A stretch of 10,286 nt of DNA, taken from Actinomycetales bacterium. Lineage in GTDB: Bacteria > Actinomycetota > Actinomycetes > Actinomycetales > Beutenbergiaceae. The stretch lies in assembly GCA_016649925.1 (NCBI GenBank), contig JAENWO010000064.1, positions 1 to 10,286 of the forward strand, read 5' to 3'. Below are positions 1-5,922 of this stretch, piece by piece (position 1 is the stretch's first letter; each line of letters opens with the position of its first letter). The translations under genes were made by a program, and so were the position numbers. The notes under the pieces are model-generated. The model saw only the letters and a program-made list of their open reading frames with translations, made no database searches and was not told where the DNA came from.

Positions 1-1313
1 AGCTCGCGGTGCAGGTGCCGCACGCTCAGGTCCGAGAGGGCATAGCTCCGCTGGTCGGGGTAGCAGAGGTAGGCGGCAACCGCGGTGTCGAACGTGATGC
101 CCTCGAGGGGCAGTCCGCGGCCGTCCAGAGCGTGCCACGCGTCCTTCGCGTCGTGCAGCAGCTTGTGTGCCGCCGGATCGGCGAGCCACGCGGCCAGGGC
201 CTTCTCGTCCTCGGGCCCGATCGTCGTGAGGTCGATGGCCAGCGCGGCACCGCCGTCGTCCGCGAGCGCGATGCCCCAGGCGTCGCCGGACCCGAGCGTG
301 GCCGAGCCGCGCACGTCCACACCCAGCGGGCGGCCCGCGCGGGTCGAGAGCCAGCCCGCCAACGTCCCCGGCCGCAGCTGCTCCACCTCCAGGTCGAAGC
401 CCTCCGACTCCTGCGTCTCGACGTCCTCGGGCGTCATGGCGAAGAGCCGGTCCCGCAGGACCCGGAACTCGAGCGCGTCGAACACCTGATGGACCTGCTC
501 ACGCTCGAACGGGCGCCGCGCGAGGTCGTCCACGGCCAGGGGCAGCTCCATGTCGGTCAGCAGGTGGTTCAGCTGGCGGTTGAGGATGACCTGGGGCAGG
601 TGCGCCCGCAGGCTCTCTCCCGCCTTGCCGCCGATGGCCGGAGCGTGCGCGATGATCCCGTCGAGACCCTCGTAGGTCCCGATCCACTTCGCGGCCGTTT
701 TCGGACCCACCCCGGGGACGCCGGGCAGGTTGTCGCTCGTCTCCCCGACGAGGGCGGCGAGGTCGCTGTACCTCCCGGGCGTCACGCCGTACTTCTCCTC
801 CACGGCCGACGGCGTCATCCGGACCAGGTCGGACACGCCCTTGCGCGGGTACAGCACGGTGACGGCGTCGGAGATGAGCTGGAAGGTGTCCCGGTCCCCC
901 GAGCAGACGAGCACGTCCAGCCCCGCGGCCTGCCCCTGGGTGGCGAGCGTGGCGAGGATGTCGTCCGCCTCGAAGCCCTCCTTGCCCAGCGCCGGGACGG
1001 CGAGGGCGGCGAGTACCTCCTCGATGAGGGGCACCTGCCCGCGGAAGGCCTCGGGAGTCTCGTCCCGGGTGCCCTTGTACTCAGGGTAGGTCTCCTTGCG
1101 GAACGTCTGGCGGCTGACGTCGAACGCCACGGCCACGTGGGTGGGCGCCTCGTCCCGCAACAGGTTGATGAGCATGGACGTGAACCCGTACACCGCGTTC
1201 GTGACCTGCCCCGTACTGGTCGAGAAGTTCTCGACCGGCAGGGCGAAGAACGCGCGGTACGCCATCGAGTGCCCGTCGATCAGCAGGAGCCGGGGTCGCG
1301 CTTTCTCACTCAC
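1..1313 (-). CDS. polA: DNA polymerase I, N-terminal part (runs off left edge)
   Basis: DNA polymerase I fills gaps and removes RNA primers during replication and repair. The visible 437 codons hold the 5'-3' exonuclease (FEN-like) domain at about residues 8-290, then the start of the 3'-5' exonuclease-like domain. Metal-binding acidic residues of the FEN fold are visible: D13 in LLIDGHS, D65 in AFDVSRQ, E115/D117/D118 in FEADD, D140 and D142 in SGDRD, and D194 in ETSDNLPGVPGVGPK. The second domain has GVDVRG where a proofreading exonuclease would have DxE, so proofreading is probably absent, as known for actinobacterial PolA. The GTG at 1313 is the chosen start (SEKARPRLLLIDGHS). An in-frame ATG at 1334 would add seven residues but overlaps the divergent thioesterase start. 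The polymerase domain lies outside the window. Identity is secure. Confidence 0.96.
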   Translation of the reverse strand, partial: MSEKARPRLLLIDGHSMAYRAFFALPVENFSTSTGQVTNAVYGFTSMLINLLRDEAPTHVAVAFDVSRQTFRKETYPEYKGTRDETPEAFRGQVPLIEEVLAALAVPALGKEGFEADDILATLATQGQAAGLDVLVCSGDRDTFQLISDAVTVLYPRKGVSDLVRMTPSAVEEKYGVTPGRYSDLAALVGETSDNLPGVPGVGPKTAAKWIGTYEGLDGIIAHAPAIGGKAGESLRAHLPQVILNRQLNHLLTDMELPLAVDDLARRPFEREQVHQVFDALEFRVLRDRLFAMTPEDVETQESEGFDLEVEQLRPGTLAGWLSTRAGRPLGVDVRGSATLGSGDAWGIALADDGGAALAIDLTTIGPEDEKALAAWLADPAAHKLLHDAKDAWHALDGRGLPLEGITFDTAVAAYLCYPDQRSYALSDLSVRHLHRE

Positions 1314-1326
1314 AGATGCCAGCCTA
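1314..1326 (-). promoter_or_regulatory. Candidate -10 box for leaderless polA
   Basis: The hexamer TAGGCT (1326 down to 1321) fits the actinobacterial TANNNT -10 consensus and lies 7 nt before the GTG start at 1313. That spacing would put the transcription start on the GTG itself, as in leaderless mRNAs. No good Shine-Dalgarno or -35 box is visible. The prediction rests on spacing and on the same hexamer upstream of pdtaR. Confidence 0.4.
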
Positions 1327-1332
1327 TGGGGC

Positions 1333-1761
1333 ATGACCGACAATTCCGAGCCCGTCGCGACCACCGACCCGACCCTGCCTGCGTCCGTCCGGGGGACACT
1401 CATCGAGAAGCTGGGGATCGAGTTCCTCGAGGTGGGTGCCCAGCGGACCGTGGGCCGGATGCCGGTCGCGGGGAACACCCAGCCCGCCGGACTCCTGCAC
1501 GGTGGCGCCACCGCCGCGCTGGCGGAGACGCTCGCCTCGGTCGCGGCGAACCTGCACGCCGGACCCGGCCGCATCGCCGTCGGGATCGAGCTGAACGCGA
1601 CCCATCACCGCGGGATGCGGGAGGGGTGGGTGACCGGCACGGCCGAGGCGATCCACCTCGGGCGCTCGACGGCGAGCTACGAGATCGTGGTCGCGGACGA
1701 GTCCGGCCGGCGCATCTGCTCGGCGCGCCTGACCTGCATGGTGCTCGACTCGTCCTCCTGA
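1333..1761 (+). CDS. PaaI-type hotdog-fold thioesterase
   Basis: A 142-residue hotdog-fold protein that probably hydrolyses an acyl-CoA thioester in the cytosol; the substrate cannot be read from the sequence. The family signature is clear: GLLHGG at residues 53-58 followed by ALAET with E65, the usual catalytic acid, on the central helix, then GIELNATHHR at 84-93 and the closing strand segment with TASYEIVV and SARLTCMVL. The length is typical for the PaaI/YdiI group. The ORF stays open upstream to 1096, but that part is antisense to polA. The ATG at 1333 gives the family-like N-terminus. It starts only 19 bp from the polA GTG, and its 3' end overlaps the convergent acetyltransferase gene by 85 bp. 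Confidence 0.88.
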   Translation: MTDNSEPVATTDPTLPASVRGTLIEKLGIEFLEVGAQRTVGRMPVAGNTQPAGLLHGGATAALAETLASVAANLHAGPGRIAVGIELNATHHRGMREGWVTGTAEAIHLGRSTASYEIVVADESGRRICSARLTCMVLDSSS

Positions 1762-2381
1762 GCGGCGCGCCCGGCGAGCTCTGTCAGGCTGATCCCGCGG
1801 GGCGGCGTCGCGGGAAGACCCCGGCTGCGCCGTCGGCGGGCGATCAGCTCTTCGATCCCCCGTCCGCGGCGCTCGCGCCCGGCTCCCGTCTGCTCGAGCC
1901 GCCGCAGGAGCGCGGCGGTGTCGGCGATACGGCGGGACCCCGCCGTGGAGAAGCCGAGCCCGGAGAGGAACCGCTGCTCGCTGCGGGCCCCGGTCAGCGG
2001 CATCGTGACGATCCGCTCGGCCTCGCTGCGGGCGGCGACGACGGCGATCTGGCTCATCAGCGCGCGACCGGCGCTACGGCGGCGGTGCTCCGGGTCGACG
2101 AACAGCGCCTCGATCTGCACGTAGGCGATGTCGGTGAAGAGGTTGACATCGATCAGCTGGATGAGGGCGAGGCCGACGATCGTCTCGTCGAGCTCGGCGA
2201 CCACCAGGCTGCTGCCGGGGACACCGAACCACGCGCGCAACTGTTCGGCGAGGCGCTCGGAGTCGGGGCTGCACATCTGAGCACCCAACGGGGAATCCGC
2301 ACGCGCGGCCCGGAGCACAGGAAGGACTGAATCGAGGTCGATCTCCTGCGCGACGCGCGCAGTGGCTCCCATCCTGACCAC
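1677..2381 (-). CDS. GNAT family N-acetyltransferase
   Basis: A predicted cytosolic acetyl-CoA-dependent N-acetyltransferase of 234 residues with unknown acceptor. Residues 10-150 carry the GNAT fold: VAELDETIVGLALI (61-74), then the acetyl-CoA pyrophosphate-binding loop in VDPEHRRRSAGRAL (95-108, matching R-x-x-G-x-A) and the motif B segment RFLSGLGF (137-144). The GTG start at 2381 has a GGGAGG Shine-Dalgarno 9 nt upstream; an internal ATG at residue 4 is possible. About 80 residues follow the GNAT core. They are Arg-rich and look unstructured, and the last 28 codons are antisense to the end of the thioesterase gene. It lies 92 bp downstream of pdtaR on the same strand and may share its transcript. 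The long tail could be a read-through of a lost stop. Confidence 0.8.
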   Translation of the reverse strand: MVRMGATARVAQEIDLDSVLPVLRAARADSPLGAQMCSPDSERLAEQLRAWFGVPGSSLVVAELDETIVGLALIQLIDVNLFTDIAYVQIEALFVDPEHRRRSAGRALMSQIAVVAARSEAERIVTMPLTGARSEQRFLSGLGFSTAGSRRIADTAALLRRLEQTGAGRERRGRGIEELIARRRRSRGLPATPPRGISLTELAGRAAQEDESSTMQVRRAEQMRRPDSSATTIS

Positions 2382-2473
2382 CGTTCACCGCCTCCCACAT
2401 CTCGATCGGAACAACCCACCCACCCTACGCCGAGGGCGCCAGCGGTGAGGAGAATAGAACGACCCCCGGACCC

Positions 2474-3181
2474 TTAGCCGTCGGACTTGGCCGAGCCCAC
2501 CTGCTCGATCACCGCGTCCGCGACCTCACGCATCGTCAGCCGTCGGTCCATCGACGTCTTCTGGATCCAGCGGAACGATTCCGGCTCCGTCAGGCCCATC
2601 TTCGTCATGAGCAGGCCCTTGGCCCGATCCACGCGCTTGCGGGTCTCGAAGCGGTCCGTCAGGTCCGCCACCTCGGACTCGAGGGCGGCGATCTCCTGGT
2701 GCCGGGAGAGGGCGATCTCGAGCGCGGGCAGCAGGTCGTTCGGGGTGAACGGCTTCACCACGTAGGCCATGGCGCCGGCGTCCCGCGCCCGCTCGACGAG
2801 CTCCTTCTGGGAGAACGCGGTGAGCAGGACGACCGGAGCGATCCGCGCCTTGGTGATGCGCTCCGCGGCGCTGATGCCGTCGAGGATCGGCATCTTGACG
2901 TCCATGACGACGATGTCGGGTCGGAGCTCGGTCGCGAGACGGACGGCGGTCTCGCCGTCACCGGCCTCACCGACCACCTCGAAGCCCGCCTCGTTCAACG
3001 TCTCGACGACGTCGAGCCGGATGAGCGCCTCGTCCTCGGCGACGACGACGCGGCGACGGCTGCGCCCGCCTCGGGCCGGCCGATCGGCCGACTCCTCGGG
3101 GCGGAAATCGAGGTCGAACGGCTCGACGGCGTCCTTGGTCTTCTTCGCCGGCTTCCCGGCGGTGCTCTCATCCTGGCTCAC
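2474..3181 (-). CDS. pdtaR: PdtaR-like ANTAR two-component response regulator
   Basis: A phospho-activated RNA-binding antiterminator of 235 residues. The receiver domain (about 43-160) has the acidic pair E49/D50, phospho-acceptor D94 in VVMDVKMP, T121 in VLLTAF and K143 in VVKPF. A coiled linker (160-180) leads to the ANTAR domain (about 175-227, RKRVDRAKGLLM...TMREVADAVIE), which in this family binds two-hexaloop RNA hairpins to prevent termination. In Mycobacterium tuberculosis the homologue (Rv1626) is phosphorylated by the histidine kinase PdtaS; no kinase gene lies here, which is normal because the pair is usually unlinked. Residues 1-42 form a charged, low-complexity extension that I judge longer than in the mycobacterial protein. 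The GTG at 3181 is the start. A TAGGCT hexamer 8 nt upstream suggests leaderless transcription. Confidence 0.93.
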   Translation of the reverse strand: MSQDESTAGKPAKKTKDAVEPFDLDFRPEESADRPARGGRSRRRVVVAEDEALIRLDVVETLNEAGFEVVGEAGDGETAVRLATELRPDIVVMDVKMPILDGISAAERITKARIAPVVLLTAFSQKELVERARDAGAMAYVVKPFTPNDLLPALEIALSRHQEIAALESEVADLTDRFETRKRVDRAKGLLMTKMGLTEPESFRWIQKTSMDRRLTMREVADAVIEQVGSAKSDG

Positions 3182-3195
3182 AGCGGCTTAGCCTA
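3182..3195 (-). promoter_or_regulatory. Candidate -10 box for leaderless pdtaR
   Basis: TAGGCT occupies 3195 down to 3190, 8 nt before the GTG start of pdtaR at 3181. It is the same hexamer at nearly the same distance as upstream of polA. There is no Shine-Dalgarno between it and the start codon and no convincing -35 box. Confidence 0.4.
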
Positions 3196-3247
3196 GTCCT
3201 CTGTGTCATCATGACGTGCACGCGACCGTCGAGACATCGACCGGTCC

Positions 3248-3324
3248 GCCCCGATAGCCCAACCGGCAGAGGCGTTCGGCTCAAACCCGATCCAGTGTGG
3301 GTTCGAATCCCACTCGGGGCACCA
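3248..3324 (+). tRNA. tRNA with CAA (Leu) anticodon but short variable region
   Basis: A complete 77-nt cloverleaf with encoded CCA. The acceptor stem GCCCCGA (3248-3254) pairs perfectly with TCGGGGC (3314-3320), followed by ACCA. The D-arm has a 3-bp stem GCC/GGC (3257-3259 with 3271-3273) and a loop containing GG. The T-arm GTGGG-TTCGAAT-CCCAC (3297-3313) is perfect. The anticodon loop is CTCAAAC (3280-3286), which reads anticodon CAA after T33 and so would decode the leucine codon UUG. The anticodon stem has four pairs, with a T-T mismatch at the outer position (3275/3291). The variable region is only five bases (3292-3296), whereas bacterial leucine tRNAs normally have a long variable arm. 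It may be a functional unusual tRNA, a degenerate copy, or a tRNA-like integration target. It is divergent from pdtaR and borders the accessory island. Confidence 0.8.
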
Positions 3325-3412
3325 ACAGCCAGGTACATCCAGGTCCACAGAACGGCAGGAATCCGCCGTCCGTGAGGGTGTGGGAGGCCGTGACATGGCT
3401 TCATTCCGGCAC
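3325..3412. other. Short non-coding stretch at tRNA/island boundary
   Basis: No convincing gene is visible between the tRNA and the first remnant ORF. The stretch has a 5-bp inverted repeat ACGGC/GCCGT (3352-3356 with 3365-3369) without a T-run, so a terminator is weak at best. It also has two CAGGT copies close together. Open frames read across the tRNA here only give the typical meaningless translation of a tRNA gene. Confidence 0.5.
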
Positions 3413-3560
3413 CTAAACGCTTCGAAACACATAGCGGGCGGTGCATGAATGGTGCATGAAGGACCTCCGCGGATTCGCGACGATCTCGTCGAGCTGACGC
3501 TCGAGTCCGCTGATCTGTTCGGTGATCTCGACCAAGGCGGCCGCCAGTCGATCTCGAGCA
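3413..3560 (-). pseudogene. C-terminal remnant of an unidentified coiled-coil protein
   Basis: About 48 codons ending in TAG at 3413 give a coherent C-terminus: a short coiled-coil (ARDRLAAALVEITEQISG and the following heptads LERQLDEIVANP) and the tail SFMHHSCTARYVFRSV. Its frame differs from that of the NERD helicase to which it is now joined. I do not recognise the family with certainty. Its place next to a tRNA 3' end, and the repeated GGTGCATGAA that encodes its His-His tail, would suit the end of an integrase gene of an integrated element, but no recombinase catalytic motif is present. The coil is also compatible with many other proteins. Confidence 0.3.
3440..3460. repeat. Tandem 10-bp direct repeat GGTGCATGAA
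   Basis: GGTGCATGAA occurs at 3440-3449 and again at 3451-3460, separated by one T, which gives an 11-bp period (about one helical turn). It lies 116 bp from the tRNA 3' end. Pairs of short direct repeats beside an attachment site are typical of integrase or excisionase arm sites, but that role is inferred only from position and spacing. Confidence 0.5.
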
Positions 3561-4728
3561 GTCGAGAACGATCGGCACCAGCTGCAACGGCGGGCCACCG
3601 AAAGCGCGAAGACCGTTGTCCCTCGTCGGAGTACGCGTACAGCCCGCCGGGCTCCTCGTCACGCAACGCCGAGAGCAGCGCCGGCCACCAGCTGTCAGCG
3701 CAGTCCTGAGACTCGTCGACGACGACCGTGTCGAACCGATGACCATCCGGCAACGCCCGCGCCGGCTCTGCCATCCGTTGCGGCAGAACTACTTCCCAGA
3801 GGTCGACGGCGCTCAGTGACCGGTCACTTTCGTCGGCTCCTGACGGCGCACCCCAGCTGCGCCCGAGCGCGTGGTACTCGCCGACGTACGCCGGTCGCTC
3901 CTTGCGCGGCAACGTCTCGACGTGCCGGCGAAGGTAGGAGGTGAGCCCGTAGGAGTAGCAGATCAGGGCGACCCGTTGCCCCGCCTTGGTCAGCCGCCGC
4001 GCCTGCTCGATGGCGAGCCAGGTCTTGCCGCTGCCCGCTCCCCCGCGCACCTCGACCCGCGTAAGCAGCTGGGTGGCACGCAGGATCAGGGACTGTTCTT
4101 GAGTCAGCCGCTCGACCCGGTTCTCATTTTCGGCTACGGCGGTAAGGAAGCTCTGTTGCGCCAGCCCCCGCCCACGAAGGGCCTGGACGATGACCTCGAC
4201 GTCATCGTTGTCCGGACGTCGGCAGCCAGTCTCCTGCTGGTCTGCGATGTCCCACAGCAGACCCCCGAGCTCGCCCAACTGGGTCTTGTCGACCACCGAC
4301 CAGCGTGGGCAGTCCGGCAGCTCGAAGTCCTCAGCCAGCGTCGTGTAGGGCAGGACGACCGCATGTGCCCAGCGGATCCGGCTGCGAGTGGGGTCACGCC
4401 ACCGTGGGTCGCCCTCGACGTACGAGCGCACTGCGTACCTGCCGTCGCGCGCCTGGTCGACCGGATAGGTCGCGGCGACCTTGCCGCGCCGCTGCTGGTG
4501 CCAGGTCTGACCGTCGTGCCAGACGTTGCCGCCCTTGACCTCGACGACGGTCGCACCGGTGCCGGGGATGACGACCAACAGGTCCAGCTCGTGGTCCTTC
4601 TTGTGGTCGGTCACCCGCAGGTTGGCCACGATCAGCGCGTCATCGCCGAGCTGCGTGCGCAGCAGCTCCCACACCTGCCGCTCGGACTCGGTCGCGAACG
4701 CAGGGTTGAGCGGAATGCACCGCGCCAT
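3561..4728 (-). pseudogene. NERD-domain nuclease/helicase, frameshifted and C-terminally truncated
   Basis: The first 370 codons encode an intact N-terminal half. A NERD nuclease-related domain (about 12-110) has D49 in HELDLLVV and E63/K65 in VVEVKGG. An SF1-type helicase motor follows, with Walker A GGAGSGKT (228-235) and Walker B VVVDESQD (334-341), reaching YAYSDEGQ. At about 3605-3618 the frame shifts: the expected continuation FGGPPLQLVPIVLD is found in another frame down to 3561. After that all homology to the helicase stops, so the motifs expected further on (LRNT-like, UvrD C-terminal) are missing. The ATG at 4728 has GAGGGG 8 nt upstream. It lies 53 bp after the SCO6745-like gene on the same strand. 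Helicases of this layout are frequent in accessory and defence islands. The product is very probably non-functional. Confidence 0.82.
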
Positions 4729-4781
4729 GCCGGATCCCCTCGTCGCCGGTCAGCGTACGTCGGGGCACCCGGTCTGTGCCG

Positions 4782-5613
4782 TCAGTCCGCCGCGCGTTTG
4801 AGGACGTCGGCTGGGAACGCACCCGCCTGGACGCACTGGCTGCCCCAGGCGTCGAGCCGCGCGCATACCTGGTCCAGCCGCTCGCCGAGAGCGTCGACAA
4901 CACTCTGCTCCTGCGCGTCTGTGCGAGCCTCTATCTCGAGCCGCACGACCCTTCCCGCGTCAGTCAGCGCTCCGTCGCGCACCCGGCCACGGGCCGGTCG
5001 ACTGCGCCCTGCATGACCTCGGGCGACCAACCCCTCGTGCCCGTGTACGAGAGCAGGGGCATGCCGACCCAGAGCTCGGTCAGCACGTTTATCTGCACCG
5101 GCCCGATGCCCGATGCCTGCTGCCGCCGCGGCGGCGACGTGACTGTCGCCGCGGTGCTCGCGCACCAGGTCACAGGCCCACCACAGGCGGCGCACCGGAT
5201 CCGCCGGCCGGCCCCGCGCACGCAACCCGCTGAAGAGTGGGCGGCCCATCCCCTCGGCCGGCTCGACCGCGTCGGCAACCAGGTTGGCGATCTCGGTCGG
5301 GTCGGCACCGTCCAGGACGTCGCGCAGACTCGTCCTCGTGGCCTCGTCCCGGAGGTCGATGAGCCGCTGTCGGGTCACGGTGGCAAGGGCCGCGTCGTAC
5401 AGGACGCGGACCAGACCGGGCTCGAACCACGCGAACGCCGCAGCAACGACGTACCCGACAGGCGAACCCATGCTCGCCGCCCGGCCGCCGACGTACGACG
5501 TCAGGAAGTCCAGGCTCTGCGGCCACGGCCGCGTTCGTTCCGGGGCTCCACACTGCGCGCATTGCGATCGGCTCGCAGGCGTCGCGCAACCGTCGAGCGG
5601 CACCGGCGCTCAC
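4782..5613 (-). pseudogene. SCO6745-family-like protein, multiply frameshifted
   Basis: Read across three frames, the sequence gives a protein of about 275 residues resembling the actinobacterial SCO6745 family, named from memory; its biochemical role is not established. It starts at a GTG (5613, with GAGG 5 nt before it) as SAGAARRLRDACEPIAMRAVWSP. It shifts frame near 5521-5535 into SLDFLTSYVGGRAASMGS and onward through CDLVREHRGDSHVAAAAAAGIG. It shifts again at a 7-bp tandem duplication (5102-5115) into INVLTELWVGMP and SYTGTRGWSPEVM. It shifts once more near 4996-5003 into VRDGALTDAGR and the C-terminus ending VLKRAAD. In one frame no fragment exceeds about half the protein, so it is a pseudogene. 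It sits between the nuclease-helicase and the NERD helicase in what looks like one minus-strand transcription unit. Confidence 0.68.
5102..5115. repeat. 7-bp tandem duplication causing a frameshift
   Basis: CCCGATG is present twice in tandem (5102-5108 and 5109-5115). Deleting one copy in the minus-strand reading joins AAGIG directly to PVQINVLTELWVGMP and restores the SCO6745-like frame. The lesion is a slippage-type duplication rather than a single-base homopolymer change, which argues against a simple sequencing error. Confidence 0.75.
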
Positions 5614-5883
5614 GACGGCCTCAGGCAGCGCGGCGCCTGCTGGTCGGGGGGCGAAGAAGGCATCGACGGCCTGGCTGTAGTCCACGACTGGCCTCTCGCG
5701 TTGGCGTCTGCCGATCATGTCCAACGCCAGCGTGCTGAGCAAGCGGTCGACGCCTGACGAGGTGAGCCCACCAGTGACCGTTGTGGCCGCAACTCGCCGG
5801 CGTGTCTGCGCCAGCGCGGTCCCTCGTCGCGGGCGCAGCGCGCACCCGACATACGGCGTCCCGACCCGGCTCGCCTCATTCAT
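5614..5883 (-). CDS. Unrecognised ORF segment downstream of the nuclease-helicase
   Basis: Ninety codons starting with ATG at 5883, preceded at 8 nt by a strong Shine-Dalgarno CGGAGG and placed 39 bp after the nuclease-helicase stop, so translation initiation here is credible. The product starts MNEASRVGTPYVG, continues with an Arg-rich part, then TVTGGLTSSGVDRLLSTLAL and a VVDYSQAVDAFF segment. I do not recognise it. The frame runs without a stop into the first part of the SCO6745-like gene and only ends at 5170 after that gene's frameshift. It could therefore be an N-terminal extension of that protein, or a separate small gene whose own end has been lost. No transmembrane segment or signal peptide is visible. 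Confidence 0.35.
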
Positions 5884-5922
5884 CTGCCCGGCCTCCGAAG
5901 CGCAGTCGGGACAGCGCCTGCG

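Noticed and set aside
9..2330. Very long plus-strand open frame of 773 codons
   Set aside because: It is antisense to polA and the acetyltransferase gene, has no recognisable domain, and is a typical high-GC shadow frame.
3352..3369. Possible terminator after the tRNA
   Set aside because: Only a 5-bp stem with an 8-nt loop and no T-run; too weak to call.
3193..3412. Minus-strand frames giving CPEWDSNPHW and SGIRTHT peptides
   Set aside because: These are well-known meaningless translations of tRNA genes and their surroundings in reverse.
3871..5016. Plus-strand open frame of 381 codons
   Set aside because: It lies antisense to the NERD helicase, whose motifs are unmistakable; the plus product is low-complexity.
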